Assembly: GCA_024234435.1 (NCBI GenBank)
Contig: JACKOF010000001.1
Coordinates: forward strand, 310,001-374,000
DNA from: Pseudomonadales bacterium
Lineage (GTDB): Bacteria; Pseudomonadota; Gammaproteobacteria; Pseudomonadales; Porticoccaceae
Length of the DNA: 64,000 nt
Direction of reading: 5' to 3'
The translations under genes were made by a program, and so were the position numbers. This document shows positions 23,960-33,049 of this stretch, one piece after another (positions within the stretch are counted from its first letter, which is position 1; the number at the start of each line of letters is the position of its first letter). The notes under the pieces are model-generated. The model worked only from the letters and a program-made list of their open reading frames with translations. It did not search any database and was not told where the DNA came from.

Positions 23960-25936
23960 CTATAACGGAACTTTCAAGGACCGTGTTCTGATAATACCCC
24001 ACAAATAGCTGTATGAGGTCAGGGCCGGGAAAGTGGCACTTACTGCAATGGCATCCATCAACATGTCTTGTCGCGAAAGTCCTTTGTAAAGGCTCATGTA
24101 TGAACCTGTCATGGCGGAAAGAGATCGACCAAGGTGCATGTAACTGCCCTGAATAGTGATGCCTTGCCGGGTAATGGCAGTTGTCAGGTTCATAGCTTGT
24201 TCAATACGCTTTTTCCAGCCTTCCTCTCCCTCCTGTATCAGGTTGAACAGAAATGCCGGGCCTGGCGGCCTGATGTTGGCATCGGCAAAGGATTTTTCTA
24301 CAACGTTCTCTATATCGCGGTGTTTCTCTGCGGCAAATTCCTGGTTGGCAGCCATAGCGATGATCTGCTTTGTAACACCTTTAGCATCACCCAAAAAAAC
24401 GGCCAAGAGATATCTCACAGCTGGTAGCCACAGTTCGGACAGATCGACGGAGTTACCCCAGTCGATGAAATACAGATTAGCCTGTTTGTTCACCAGTATA
24501 TTGCCCTGGTGCAAATCGCCGTGAAACTCCTGATGAATCAGACTGTGGGTCAGCAGGGCTCTCAGGTAGGCCCTGGCGACCTTGCGTCGGGTGCGCCGGG
24601 ATTCTTTTCCGGATAATTGAGCAAAAGCCTTGTTCAAGCCGGTTGAGTTGTCGATAAGTTCCATTTCGATAATACGGTGCTGTGCACTGTAGACTTTCGG
24701 CACGCTCCAGCCGCTGGAAAATTTCGCCCGTTCAGCAAATTTGGATTGATTCAGGGCTTCCTGTTCAAAGTCCAGCTCTTCATTAAAGCCTTCAACGAAG
24801 ATGTCGGTCTGATCCAGCCAGGATTTGAGAAACGGCGCCAGCTTGCCATGAGGTGCCCAATACTGACTGGTTAAAATAGCCACCTTGATGACGGTTTTGC
24901 CAATCAGAAACTCACGCTCCAGGTTGTGTCGTCCTACTTTAACAACCACCGGGGTCAGCAATTTATGCCTGGATGCCGGATTGAGTACGCGATGAGCCAC
25001 GTAAACGGAAGCAATGGAACCGGATTTTAATGGTTTGCTGGCATCAAAATTGAAGTACCGCTTATGAGAGGGTTCGCCGAAGCACTCTCTTATCGCGCTT
25101 TCCACTTCCTCTGCCGACATAGGGTCGACATCTTCCTGAAATACCGCCAGTGCTGCTGAGATTTCATCCGGTAGAAGGTCAGAGTTTGCGGCGGCAACCT
25201 GAGCCATTTTAATAAAGAATGGGCCGAATTCTCGGACCATATCAGCAATAACAACAGCTTGTTGCTGGTAATCTTCAGGGTCAACATCAAGGAACTTGCG
25301 GATGTGCCGCAATGCGCGGATTTGTCGTCTGAAGATTATCAGATCCTGTCGGACTTCCCGGACATTACTGAGCACCTGGCCGAGTTGATCGGTTCTTGAG
25401 CTGCGAATATCTTTCAGCTGGTTAATGATTTTCACCAGCAGTGGTTCATAGGCTTCAACGATAATTCTGGCGATATCGATACCGATTTCGCCAATGCCGT
25501 TGAGCTCCGGCTCGTCGGCCAGCTCATTAAAGAACTGCCAGAACTCGTCGACAATGGCATCTGGTACCAGACCATTGCTGGCTTTCGATACCCGGTTTAT
25601 TACCGAGCGAATAAGTTGTTCGGTTGACTGTTCATTCGGGAGCACATTCCATTCACGCATTTGGCTCGTGAAGTCTCTTACTGTGCTCATCGCCGGGTGT
25701 GTCGTCAGTGTGTCAAACAGTTCTGACAACACATCGTGAAGCTCTGCTTCTGTAATGTGTTCACGATGGTTTAACAGGACAGAAATTTTTGCTGCCGATA
25801 CATAGATGCCGCTAAAACCCGAGGAAAACTCACGAGAAGCTTGGATGGTTTTTTTGGTCCGGTTAAGCAATGAGACCACAATACCTTTTTGGTCAAAGGG
25901 TTGTGGTGATACTTCGTCGGGTGATGGCGATGTCAA
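23960..25936 (-). CDS. Atypical ABC1/UbiB-family (AarF-like) kinase-like protein
   Basis: A 658-residue protein whose central region (about residues 225-500) matches the ABC1/ADCK kinase-like fold, after an unrecognised helical N-terminal region of over 200 residues. Conserved parts are altered: KxGQ reads KMAQ (243-246), the Ala-rich loop reads KSGS (304-307), the catalytic loop reads HGDLHQGN (472-479) and DFG reads DWG (492-494). The ATP-site lysine is probably Lys333 (VVKVG). Family members act in quinone biosynthesis or lipid handling, but this is not the classic ubiB of the ubiE-ubiJ-ubiB operon. Confidence 0.8.
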   Translation of the reverse strand: MTSPSPDEVSPQPFDQKGIVVSLLNRTKKTIQASREFSSGFSGIYVSAAKISVLLNHREHITEAELHDVLSELFDTLTTHPAMSTVRDFTSQMREWNVLPNEQSTEQLIRSVINRVSKASNGLVPDAIVDEFWQFFNELADEPELNGIGEIGIDIARIIVEAYEPLLVKIINQLKDIRSSRTDQLGQVLSNVREVRQDLIIFRRQIRALRHIRKFLDVDPEDYQQQAVVIADMVREFGPFFIKMAQVAAANSDLLPDEISAALAVFQEDVDPMSAEEVESAIRECFGEPSHKRYFNFDASKPLKSGSIASVYVAHRVLNPASRHKLLTPVVVKVGRHNLEREFLIGKTVIKVAILTSQYWAPHGKLAPFLKSWLDQTDIFVEGFNEELDFEQEALNQSKFAERAKFSSGWSVPKVYSAQHRIIEMELIDNSTGLNKAFAQLSGKESRRTRRKVARAYLRALLTHSLIHQEFHGDLHQGNILVNKQANLYFIDWGNSVDLSELWLPAVRYLLAVFLGDAKGVTKQIIAMAANQEFAAEKHRDIENVVEKSFADANIRPPGPAFLFNLIQEGEEGWKKRIEQAMNLTTAITRQGITIQGSYMHLGRSLSAMTGSYMSLYKGLSRQDMLMDAIAVSATFPALTSYSYLWGIIRTRSLKVPL

Positions 25937-26100
25937 AATTCAATACTCCTGCGCTAACGCAATGGCTTGAGCATCTGTTTATTGATTATATTTACTTGTG
26001 GGCCAGCCTGGTTCCCGAATCGGGCAGAAGGCAAACGGTCTGTTTTGCCACGATCAAGAATAAACAGCCTTCCATAATCAGGCAAGCGATAATTTGCGGC

Positions 26101-26850
26101 TTAATTTAATGGTTCCCACCGATAGTTGTGCATAGCGAGCTGGCTTTTCAGCAACTCAAAAGCGCTGAGAACATCAGGCATAACGCCTTTAACGCCGACT
26201 TCATTGCGGGGCTGATCCATATCCATTCCCGGCAGGCAGAATACTTTGACCGTTGCATGTTTTTCGATAATTTTATCCATTACCGGAATAAGCAGATGCT
26301 CGTAAACACCCCTTACCAGCAGTGAGTACTCCCGGTATCTGCTGCTGTGCAAGTGCGGATAACGGTGATCCAGCACCCATTCCATCATGGTTCGTGCCAT
26401 ATCGGGAAAGCCGGGCATAAAGTGGTGATTATTGACACTGAAACCGGGAACACCGTTTACCGAATTGGGGATTAATTCTGCGTTTTGGGGAAAATCTACC
26501 AACTGGTATTGCCCCTCGGTTAAAGTGATATTGCGCTCTTTGGCCAGCACCTCCAACAGCTTAACGCCATCGGCATGCCGGGTTAATGGTACGCCAGCTG
26601 CCCGGGCAGCGGCTTCACGAGTCAGATCATCAGGTGTAATGCCGATGCCGCCAGTGCAGAATACCAGATCGTTGCTCGCAAAAGACTGCTGCAGGGTTTC
26701 GTCGAGAAGCTGTTTGTCATCGCCAATAATTTTCATCCAGTCGAGGGTCATGCCTCGTTCGGCGAGTAATGTCGACAGATTTGGCAAATGTTTATCTACC
26801 CGCCGTCCAGAGAGAATTTCATCTCCGATGATAATAAGTCCGGTGTGCAT
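26101..26850 (-). CDS. CinA-like molybdopterin-binding domain protein
   Basis: A 249-residue protein of the MoaB/MogA-fold COG1058 group. It begins MHTGLIIIGDEILSGRRVDK and has the ligand-binding loop FCTGGIGITPDDLT (near residue 65) and PGFPDMARTMMEWV (near residue 142). It lacks the C-terminal nicotinamide-nucleotide amidase domain of full CinA (about 400 residues), so function is limited to the N-terminal type; some such proteins are pyrophosphatases. It is followed by ppnN on the same strand. Confidence 0.85.
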   Translation of the reverse strand: MHTGLIIIGDEILSGRRVDKHLPNLSTLLAERGMTLDWMKIIGDDKQLLDETLQQSFASNDLVFCTGGIGITPDDLTREAAARAAGVPLTRHADGVKLLEVLAKERNITLTEGQYQLVDFPQNAELIPNSVNGVPGFSVNNHHFMPGFPDMARTMMEWVLDHRYPHLHSSRYREYSLLVRGVYEHLLIPVMDKIIEKHATVKVFCLPGMDMDQPRNEVGVKGVMPDVLSAFELLKSQLAMHNYRWEPLN

Positions 26851-26947
26851 AGTGATACCAGCAGTTGATGACCGGTAACATTAACACGATTTATCCGGTG
26901 GTTTAACATTCGATAGGCAGCGACCACAGGTTGATAGGCTGGTCTGT

Positions 26948-28318
26948 TCAGTAATGGATTTGATAACAGGGCTTGTAGTTATTATCGGGTCGTTTCATGC
27001 GGTGCATTTCTTCGAAGGAATGCAGCAATTCGGCCAGTGGCTGCATAATGTTTTTTTCCCCTTGTAGCTGAAATGGACCGCCTTTTTCCACCAGGCGAAG
27101 CCCCTCTTCTTTGACGTTGCCGGCAACGATACCGGAAAGCGCGTTGCGAATATTCGCCGCCAGCATGTGCGGTTGCTGTTTGTTGTGTAGTTGCAGGTTG
27201 GCCATGTTTTCGTGAGTTGGCCTGAATGGTGCCTGAAATTCGGGGCTGATGGTCAGGCCCCAGTTGAAATAAAAGGCGTCATTTCTTTCCTCGCGGTAGG
27301 ATCGGACGCTGCTGACGCCCTGTTGAATTTCTCTACCGACAGACTGAGGATCATTGACAATAATCCTGTAGTACTTTCTCACTTCATCTCCCAGTGTTGC
27401 GGCGATAAAAGCATCGATTTTGTCGAAGTATTCACAAGAACCCTCCGGGCCAGTGAAAATAAGAGGAAAGGGCATATTGCGATTGTTGGGGTGCAGGAGT
27501 ATGCCCAGGGTATAAAAAATCTCCTCTGCGGTTCCCACGCCACCCGGAAAAACGATGACACCGTGACTCACCCGCACAAAAGCTTCCAGGCGCTTTTCAA
27601 TGTCCGGTAAGATCACCAGATCACTGACAATAGGATTGGGCGACTCGGCAGCGATAATTCCCGGCTCGGATAAACCTAGATAACGGCTGCCGGGTAACCG
27701 CTGCTTGGCATGGCCCACCGCTGCACCCTTCATTGGACCTTTCATGGCACCAGGGCCACAGCCCGTACAGATATCAAGGCCCCTCAGACCCAGCTCGTAA
27801 CCTACCAGTTTGGAATAATCGTACTCTTCGCGTGAGATCGAATGTCCGCCCCAGCAAACTACCAGCTTTGGTTCGGTGCCAGAGTGCAGAGTATTGGCGT
27901 TGCGCAAAATATGGAAAACAGCATCGGTAATGCCTTCAGATGATGCCAGATTGAATTTAGGGTTATTCGCAATCTCATTGTTGACGTAAAGAATATCCCT
28001 GAGCACGGCATAAAGATGCTCACCTATACCCTTAATGATCTCACCGTCGACAAAGGCGTTTGACGGTGCGTTCTTTAGATATAGGCTGACCCCCTTTTCT
28101 TCCTGAAGAATGGATATATCAAACGATTTATATCGCTCCAGAAGCTCACGCCCGTCATCCAGCTGACTGCCACAGTTCAGTACCGCCAATGAGCAGTTGC
28201 GGAATATCTGATACAGCCCTCCGCGGCTGGTATCAAGCAAATGACTGACTTCTACCCTGGATAGCACATCCAGGTGGTTACTGGGGTGAACAATCGCATT
28301 GGTGGTCTGGTATTCCAT
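26948..28318 (-). CDS. ppnN: Nucleotide 5'-monophosphate nucleosidase PpnN (LOG family)
   Basis: A 456-residue homologue of E. coli YgdH/PpnN, which splits purine and pyrimidine nucleoside monophosphates into base and ribose 5-phosphate and is regulated by (p)ppGpp. The LOG domain is central: CTGCGPGAMKGPMKGA and the signature VFPGGVGTAEEIFYTLG. N- and C-terminal regions of over 100 residues each match the long PpnN form, not short cytokinin-activating LOG proteins. Confidence 0.93.
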   Translation of the reverse strand: MEYQTTNAIVHPSNHLDVLSRVEVSHLLDTSRGGLYQIFRNCSLAVLNCGSQLDDGRELLERYKSFDISILQEEKGVSLYLKNAPSNAFVDGEIIKGIGEHLYAVLRDILYVNNEIANNPKFNLASSEGITDAVFHILRNANTLHSGTEPKLVVCWGGHSISREEYDYSKLVGYELGLRGLDICTGCGPGAMKGPMKGAAVGHAKQRLPGSRYLGLSEPGIIAAESPNPIVSDLVILPDIEKRLEAFVRVSHGVIVFPGGVGTAEEIFYTLGILLHPNNRNMPFPLIFTGPEGSCEYFDKIDAFIAATLGDEVRKYYRIIVNDPQSVGREIQQGVSSVRSYREERNDAFYFNWGLTISPEFQAPFRPTHENMANLQLHNKQQPHMLAANIRNALSGIVAGNVKEEGLRLVEKGGPFQLQGEKNIMQPLAELLHSFEEMHRMKRPDNNYKPCYQIHY

Positions 28319-28382
28319 AGCTGAGTATTCCCAAGTTTATGGTTCTGCGCAATGTCGAGCAGGGATCATAAAACGAGCTGTT

Positions 28383-29987
28383 TTAAGGGCTTCTTTGCGT
28401 TGTTTTGCCACTGAGGTTACCAGCTTTCATCATGACATGAAAAATTTCGTTTTGCTCCATTACCCCATTAATTAATGCAGAACCCGGGCCGGTGGCATAA
28501 ATGGCGACATCTTCTCCACCATGGGTTTCAGCGGCCAGGGGCACTATGGATTCGGAGTGAAACCCTTCCCCGGAAGTATCTACCTCCGAAAGATCGCTGC
28601 GTCCCTGCATGTTGATAGGCAGTTGATAAATGGCATCGGCCGTATTGTGATCAGGCAATTCACGAAAACCCCGGCCATTGACATAATTCAGCGTGGTGTA
28701 CGGCATGCCGTCTGCAGCCCGGGCTTCGGACTTTTCAGGATTGCCGACATTATCGTTGCCGACAACCTTGCCGAGAATCGGGTTGCCGCGAGTGGGGTAG
28801 CCAGCAATATTAAAAACATGGCTGTGGTCAGCAGTCACAATAATCAGGGTTTCAGTGGGATCGGTAAGCTCATAGGCCACTTTTACTGCTTTTGCCAGTT
28901 CGATAGTATCCAGCAATGCCCGTTTGGGGTTGGTGGCGTGGTGTGCATGATCGATACGGCCACCTTCAACATGGAGAAAGAAGCCACGACGATTTTTCTT
29001 CAGCACATGAATGGCTTTTTCAGTCATTTCACTGAGAGAGGGTTCCCCACCAGTATCTGTAGCTCGGTCGAGCTCATATTCCATATGTGACATCTCGAAC
29101 AAACCCAGTAAATGATCAGTTTTGGCAGGATTAATGGCATCAAACTGGATCTGGTTCCAGACATAGGCAGCATTACGGTAATTCTGCAGCCATTCGCGGG
29201 TCAGATCGCGGTTATCAAGCCGTTCTCCTTTGCCACCATCTTCCGGATCAGCACCCTTGGCGCCGGTGATAAAGCTGCGACGACCACCGCCCAGAGCAAC
29301 CTCAATACCGTCAACCCAGGGAAAGCTGTTCTTGAAGCGCTGTGGAAATTCTACCAGCTGGCGGGCGATATCCACACAGTTACCAGGGTTTGATAGCTTT
29401 GTAGCATCGTGATCATCTTCAAAATCGCGGTCCATTATATGAGCGTAAGTGGCGGCAGGCGTGGCGTGGGTAATACGCGCTGTAGAAATAACACCGGTAG
29501 ACATGCCTGCAATTTCAGCCAGTTCCAGCGCGGTTACCGTCTCATTGCCTTTTTGCGAGTCACAATCACCGCGAACAGTTTTCTGGTTGACACCGATAAG
29601 TCCGGCTTTTGTTTTTATACCTGACATCATCGCCGTCATGGTGCCTGCGGAATCGGGTGTTTGCTGATTGGTGTTGTAGGTTTTTGAAAGCGCGAGATGC
29701 GGAAATGTCTCGAAGAACAGTTCGTTCTCTTCGCCGGTCATACCCCGCATCTGCCCGTCCAGAATACGGGCGGCAGTCACGGTGGAAATACCCATGCCAT
29801 CACCCACAAAAAGGATAATATTTCTGGCTTGTTGCTGAACGTTACCTTGAGCGGCAAGCGCAATATCGGTATTACGTGTGACAGCGTTTTTACCCGCCTC
29901 ATACCAATATTCGGCCGTTTCAGGTTGTGATGCCTGCACGGTAACTGAGAGGGCCAGGTGAAGTATAAAAAAGTGTCGTATCTTCAT
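28383..29987 (-). CDS. phoA: Alkaline phosphatase (PhoA family), periplasmic
   Basis: A 534-residue exported phosphomonoesterase. It has a signal peptide (MKIRHFFILHLALSVTVQAS), first metal site FVGDGMGISTVTAAR, nucleophile Ser in TPDSAGTMTAM, ligand segments HVEGGRIDHAHH and TADHSHVF, and the late His in AETHGGEDV. It is larger than E. coli PhoA (471). No Pho box was identified upstream, so phosphate control is possible but not shown. Confidence 0.92.
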   Translation of the reverse strand: MKIRHFFILHLALSVTVQASQPETAEYWYEAGKNAVTRNTDIALAAQGNVQQQARNIILFVGDGMGISTVTAARILDGQMRGMTGEENELFFETFPHLALSKTYNTNQQTPDSAGTMTAMMSGIKTKAGLIGVNQKTVRGDCDSQKGNETVTALELAEIAGMSTGVISTARITHATPAATYAHIMDRDFEDDHDATKLSNPGNCVDIARQLVEFPQRFKNSFPWVDGIEVALGGGRRSFITGAKGADPEDGGKGERLDNRDLTREWLQNYRNAAYVWNQIQFDAINPAKTDHLLGLFEMSHMEYELDRATDTGGEPSLSEMTEKAIHVLKKNRRGFFLHVEGGRIDHAHHATNPKRALLDTIELAKAVKVAYELTDPTETLIIVTADHSHVFNIAGYPTRGNPILGKVVGNDNVGNPEKSEARAADGMPYTTLNYVNGRGFRELPDHNTADAIYQLPINMQGRSDLSEVDTSGEGFHSESIVPLAAETHGGEDVAIYATGPGSALINGVMEQNEIFHVMMKAGNLSGKTTQRSP

Positions 29988-30130
29988 TTTAATGTACTGG
30001 TTTCGATGTCAGATTGATTATGAACGGGTTGTTGGTGGGAACAAGCCCGATTTGGAAAGCCATCGTTCAGCGATTCTCCCGATAATATCGATCCTTGTCA
30101 GAAAAAATAACAGGCGAAAAGACGGGCTAA

Positions 30131-31612
30131 TTAAATACGGTAACTCAAGGCTTCTGCAATATGGGCTGTTGTCAGTTTTTCGCTGCCCTCCAAATCAGCA
30201 ATCGTTCGCGCCACTTTTAATATTCGATGAAACCCTCGGGCCGACAATCCCAGTTTGTCAATTGCTTGCTGCATCAGGTTTTTCTGTTTCTGATCGAGTT
30301 GGCAGAACTGTTTAATTTCGTTCGCAGACAGGAGGGCATTAATTTTTCCACAGCGTTCGCGCTGAACTTCTCTGGCTTGAATGACTCGTTGCCGGATGAC
30401 ACTGTTGTCTTCGCCATCGGTCTTGCTTTCCAGTAACTGTTTGCCCGGAATGGCCGGTACCTGTACTTGCAAATCAATGCGGTCAAGCAACGGGCCAGAA
30501 ATTTTCTCTTTATAACGAGCAACTTGATCCGGGGTACAACGGCAGCGGTTACTGCCGAAATATCCACAAGGGCACGGATTCATTGCCGCAACCAATTGAA
30601 ATTTTGCCGGGTACAGTGTTTGGGCCTGAATACGGGAAATCATGATCTCGCCGGATTCAAGCGGTTCCCGTAATACCTCCAGAACTTTACGGGGGAATTC
30701 TGGCAGCTCATCCAGGAATAGCACACCACAATGAGCCAGAGATATTTCCCCCGGTTTTGGATTGCTGCCGCCACCCACCATGGCAACGGCTGATGCAGTA
30801 TGGTGCGGTGAACGAAAAGGCGGTTGGTAAAGGTTGTCTTTCAAGCCCTGGCCGGAAACGGAATAAATAGCAGCAACCTGTTCCAGTTCCTCATCAGTCA
30901 GCTGTGGAAGAATGCCGGGAAGGCGGCTGGCCAACATGGTTTTTCCTGTTCCAGGAGGCCCGGTAAACAGCAGGTTATGGCCTCCGGCAGCAGCAATTTC
31001 CAGTGCGCGTTTGGCCTGATGCTGGCCGATAATTTCGTTGAAGTTATTAGGCGTTAGTGAGCCATTGTCGGGAGAGGTAAACACGGCTGCTGGTAAGCGC
31101 TGATTGCCATTCAGGTGTGCACAAACTTCCAGTAAATGGTGAGCGCCATAGACAGTGGTCGAGCCAGCAAGTGCTGCTTCATTGGCATTCTCGATGGGTA
31201 CAATCAATGAATGTTGCTGCTTACCACAGGCAATGGCGGTAGGGAATACGCCGTCTACAGACCGCAGTTCTCCGGACAGAGCCAATTCGCCGATACATTC
31301 GTAGAGCGCCAATGCGTCAGCCGGTATTTGCTCCGATGCTGCGAGTATACCCAGCGCAATAGGCAGGTCGAAGCGGCCACCTTCTTTTGGCAGATCCGCT
31401 GGCGCCAGATTAACGGTGATACGGCGAGCGGGGAATTCAAAATGGGAATTCAGCAATGCGCTACGCACCCGGTCTTTGCTTTCTTTAACGGCTGTTTCAG
31501 GCAGCCCGACAATCGACAGGCTGGGCAATCCATTAGAAAGATGTACTTCCACTGTGACGGGGGGGGATGCGATGCCAAATCTGGCTCGGCTGTGTACGAT
31601 GGCAAGTGTCAT
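30131..31612 (-). CDS. comM: YifB/ComM-family Mg-chelatase-like AAA+ ATPase
   Basis: A 493-residue hexameric helicase-type ATPase which, in naturally transformable bacteria, promotes branch migration of incoming DNA. An N-terminal Lon-like substrate domain (ChlI type, about residues 20-140) precedes the AAA+ core with Walker A GPPGTGKTMLASR and Walker B GVLFLDELPEF. A Cys cluster (PCPCGYFGSNRCRC) and arginine-finger region LLDRIDLQ follow. It lies beside ubiK, as in many gammaproteobacteria. Confidence 0.93.
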   Translation of the reverse strand: MTLAIVHSRARFGIASPPVTVEVHLSNGLPSLSIVGLPETAVKESKDRVRSALLNSHFEFPARRITVNLAPADLPKEGGRFDLPIALGILAASEQIPADALALYECIGELALSGELRSVDGVFPTAIACGKQQHSLIVPIENANEAALAGSTTVYGAHHLLEVCAHLNGNQRLPAAVFTSPDNGSLTPNNFNEIIGQHQAKRALEIAAAGGHNLLFTGPPGTGKTMLASRLPGILPQLTDEELEQVAAIYSVSGQGLKDNLYQPPFRSPHHTASAVAMVGGGSNPKPGEISLAHCGVLFLDELPEFPRKVLEVLREPLESGEIMISRIQAQTLYPAKFQLVAAMNPCPCGYFGSNRCRCTPDQVARYKEKISGPLLDRIDLQVQVPAIPGKQLLESKTDGEDNSVIRQRVIQAREVQRERCGKINALLSANEIKQFCQLDQKQKNLMQQAIDKLGLSARGFHRILKVARTIADLEGSEKLTTAHIAEALSYRI

Positions 31613-31740
31613 GGACCCTCCCTGGTCTCAATGATTGATGCGGTTACCTGATTCACCCTCTGATTGGTGGCAGGGTGGTCAAGAGGTACTGGCGCTACGC
31701 ATGTAGCGCTTGCGATATAGTGTTGGCTCCGGATTGAAAC

Positions 31741-31995
31741 TTATTGGTCGGTATCCAGACGGGCTTCCAGCTCGGCTAATTGTTGTTCCAGTTGTTCAAG
31801 ACGCTCGCGTGTACGGGTAAGAACGGCTCTTTGTGCATTAAATTCATCTCGAGACACCAGATCAAGTTTATCGAAGGCGACCTGTGCGGCGGCACGCATT
31901 TTATGTTGCAGTTCATTGTTAAGGGTTTCAGCCCCCGGGCCTAGTACATTGCTAAATTGCTGGAAGAACTGGTTGAACATCTGGTCTGGTCGCAT
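31741..31995 (-). CDS. ubiK: Ubiquinone biosynthesis accessory factor UbiK (BMFP family)
   Basis: An 84-residue protein starting MRPDQMFNQFFQQFSNVL, with a C-terminal coiled coil of heptads (LEQLEQQLAELEARL). UbiK trimers bind UbiJ and help assemble the aerobic ubiquinone complex. An upstream in-frame ATG (32046) adds 17 residues unlike the family, so 31995 was chosen; the ribosome-binding site is weak (AGGA about 12 bases away). The next in-frame Met is also possible. Confidence 0.87.
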   Translation of the reverse strand: MRPDQMFNQFFQQFSNVLGPGAETLNNELQHKMRAAAQVAFDKLDLVSRDEFNAQRAVLTRTRERLEQLEQQLAELEARLDTDQ

Positions 31996-32075
31996 GAAGG
32001 CTTGATTCCTGAAGATCTGTATTTCACAAGGATCTAATTCTAGCAAATCTTTTACTGTATAAGACCACCCAAGTA

Positions 32076-32092
32076 AGCGCTATTTCAGTGCA
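32076..32092. promoter_or_regulatory. Distal NtrC-type binding site
   Basis: AGCGCTATTTCAGTGCA resembles the NtrC consensus GCAC-N7-GTGC with a few mismatches. Its centre is 29 bp, close to three helical turns, upstream of a better site and about 128 bp before the predicted transcription start. Confidence 0.55.
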
Positions 32093-32104
32093 AAAACAAG
32101 ATGC

Positions 32105-32121
32105 AGCACTATATTGGTGCA
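32105..32121. promoter_or_regulatory. Proximal NtrC-type binding site
   Basis: AGCACTATATTGGTGCA matches the NtrC consensus TGCACCATATTGGTGCA at 15 of 17 positions. Centred about 99 bp before the predicted start, the usual distance for an NtrC enhancer. Confidence 0.75.
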
Positions 32122-32185
32122 ACTGTTTTTGCCCCTTTTTGGTGAATATGCCCGAAAAACGGATTGTTAAAGGGCTTTACGAAGT

Positions 32186-32201
32186 TGGCATGGCATATGC
32201 A
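32186..32201 (+). promoter_or_regulatory. Sigma-54 promoter of torF-glnK-amtB
   Basis: TGGCAT-N5-ATGCA has the invariant GG and GC at the correct 10-base separation for the sigma-54 consensus TGGCAC-N5-TTGCA, with two mismatches. Predicted start near 32212, about 60 bases before torF. Confidence 0.7.
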
Positions 32202-32271
32202 AAGATCCTTGCGAGACTAATTTTAGTCGCCGATAAATTAACAAGTGGTTTGACATTTAGAGGAGAAAACC

Positions 32272-32988
32272 ATGAAAACAATGAAGAAAGCTCTGGCAAT
32301 GACGGCTCTGGCCGCTGCAATGATTCCTGCTGCTAACGCCGTAGAAGTAAGTGGTAATGTCACTTTAGCCACTGACTATAAGTTCCGTGGTTATTCGCAA
32401 ACTGATACCAGCCCGGCAGTTCAAGGTGGGTTTGATGTCGGTTTTGACAGTGGATTCTACGTCGGTATGTGGGGATCCAATGTTGATTTCGCAAAAAGCC
32501 TTGAGCTTGATTACTACGCTGGCTATGCGGGTGAAATTAACGATTCAGTCAGTTATGACGTGGGTTACATTTATTACGATTACCCCGGAACGCCGGATGA
32601 GGATGATTACGAAGAGTTTTACGCCAGTATTTCCGTATCTGACTTTACTTTCGGTTTAGCGTATTCCGATGATTATTATTTTGAAACAGGTGAATTCTAC
32701 TACGTTTATGCTGATTACTCGTTTGATCTGGGTGGTGGTTATGGGTTGGGTCTGCATTATGGCTTCAACAGCTTTGACCGCGACTCCAATAATGCTGATC
32801 CGGGTGACAACGTATTTCTTGCCGATGGCGATGACTATGCAGATTACTCGATTTCTCTTACCAAAGAGTGGGTTGGTCTTGAGTTTGGCCTGAGCTATGT
32901 CGATACCGATATTGATTCAAAAGAATCAGGTGTAGCAGATTCAGTGACTGACGGCAGCTTTATCTTCTCTATATCAAAAAGCTTGTAA
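32272..32988 (+). CDS. TorF-family putative porin
   Basis: A 238-residue outer-membrane beta-barrel candidate. It has a signal peptide ending IPAANA, then GNVTLATDYKFRGYSQTD, the start typical of the gcw_chp/TIGR02001 family. Alternating aromatic and small residues run through the sequence, and the last residues end in a hydrophobic Ser-Leu pattern suited to barrel assembly. It has a strong ribosome-binding site (GAGGAG). It lies first in an operon with glnK and amtB and behind an NtrC/sigma-54 promoter, so passage of ammonium or small nitrogen compounds across the outer membrane is a reasonable inference. Confidence 0.85.
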   Translation: MKTMKKALAMTALAAAMIPAANAVEVSGNVTLATDYKFRGYSQTDTSPAVQGGFDVGFDSGFYVGMWGSNVDFAKSLELDYYAGYAGEINDSVSYDVGYIYYDYPGTPDEDDYEEFYASISVSDFTFGLAYSDDYYFETGEFYYVYADYSFDLGGGYGLGLHYGFNSFDRDSNNADPGDNVFLADGDDYADYSISLTKEWVGLEFGLSYVDTDIDSKESGVADSVTDGSFIFSISKSL

Positions 32989-32996
32989 GTTCCGGA

Positions 32997-33027
32997 TGGT
33001 GTGTGGCCATTTTCCGGCCACACACCA
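32997..33027 (+). other. Intercistronic stem-loop between torF and glnK
   Basis: Perfect 12-bp arms TGGTGTGTGGCC / GGCCACACACCA with a 7-base loop, eight bases after the torF stop and 22 bases before the glnK start. No U tract follows, so it is more likely an mRNA-stability or processing element, or a partial terminator, than a full terminator. Confidence 0.7.
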
Positions 33028-33049
33028 CTCCCCTAAAAGGAGACTCTTT

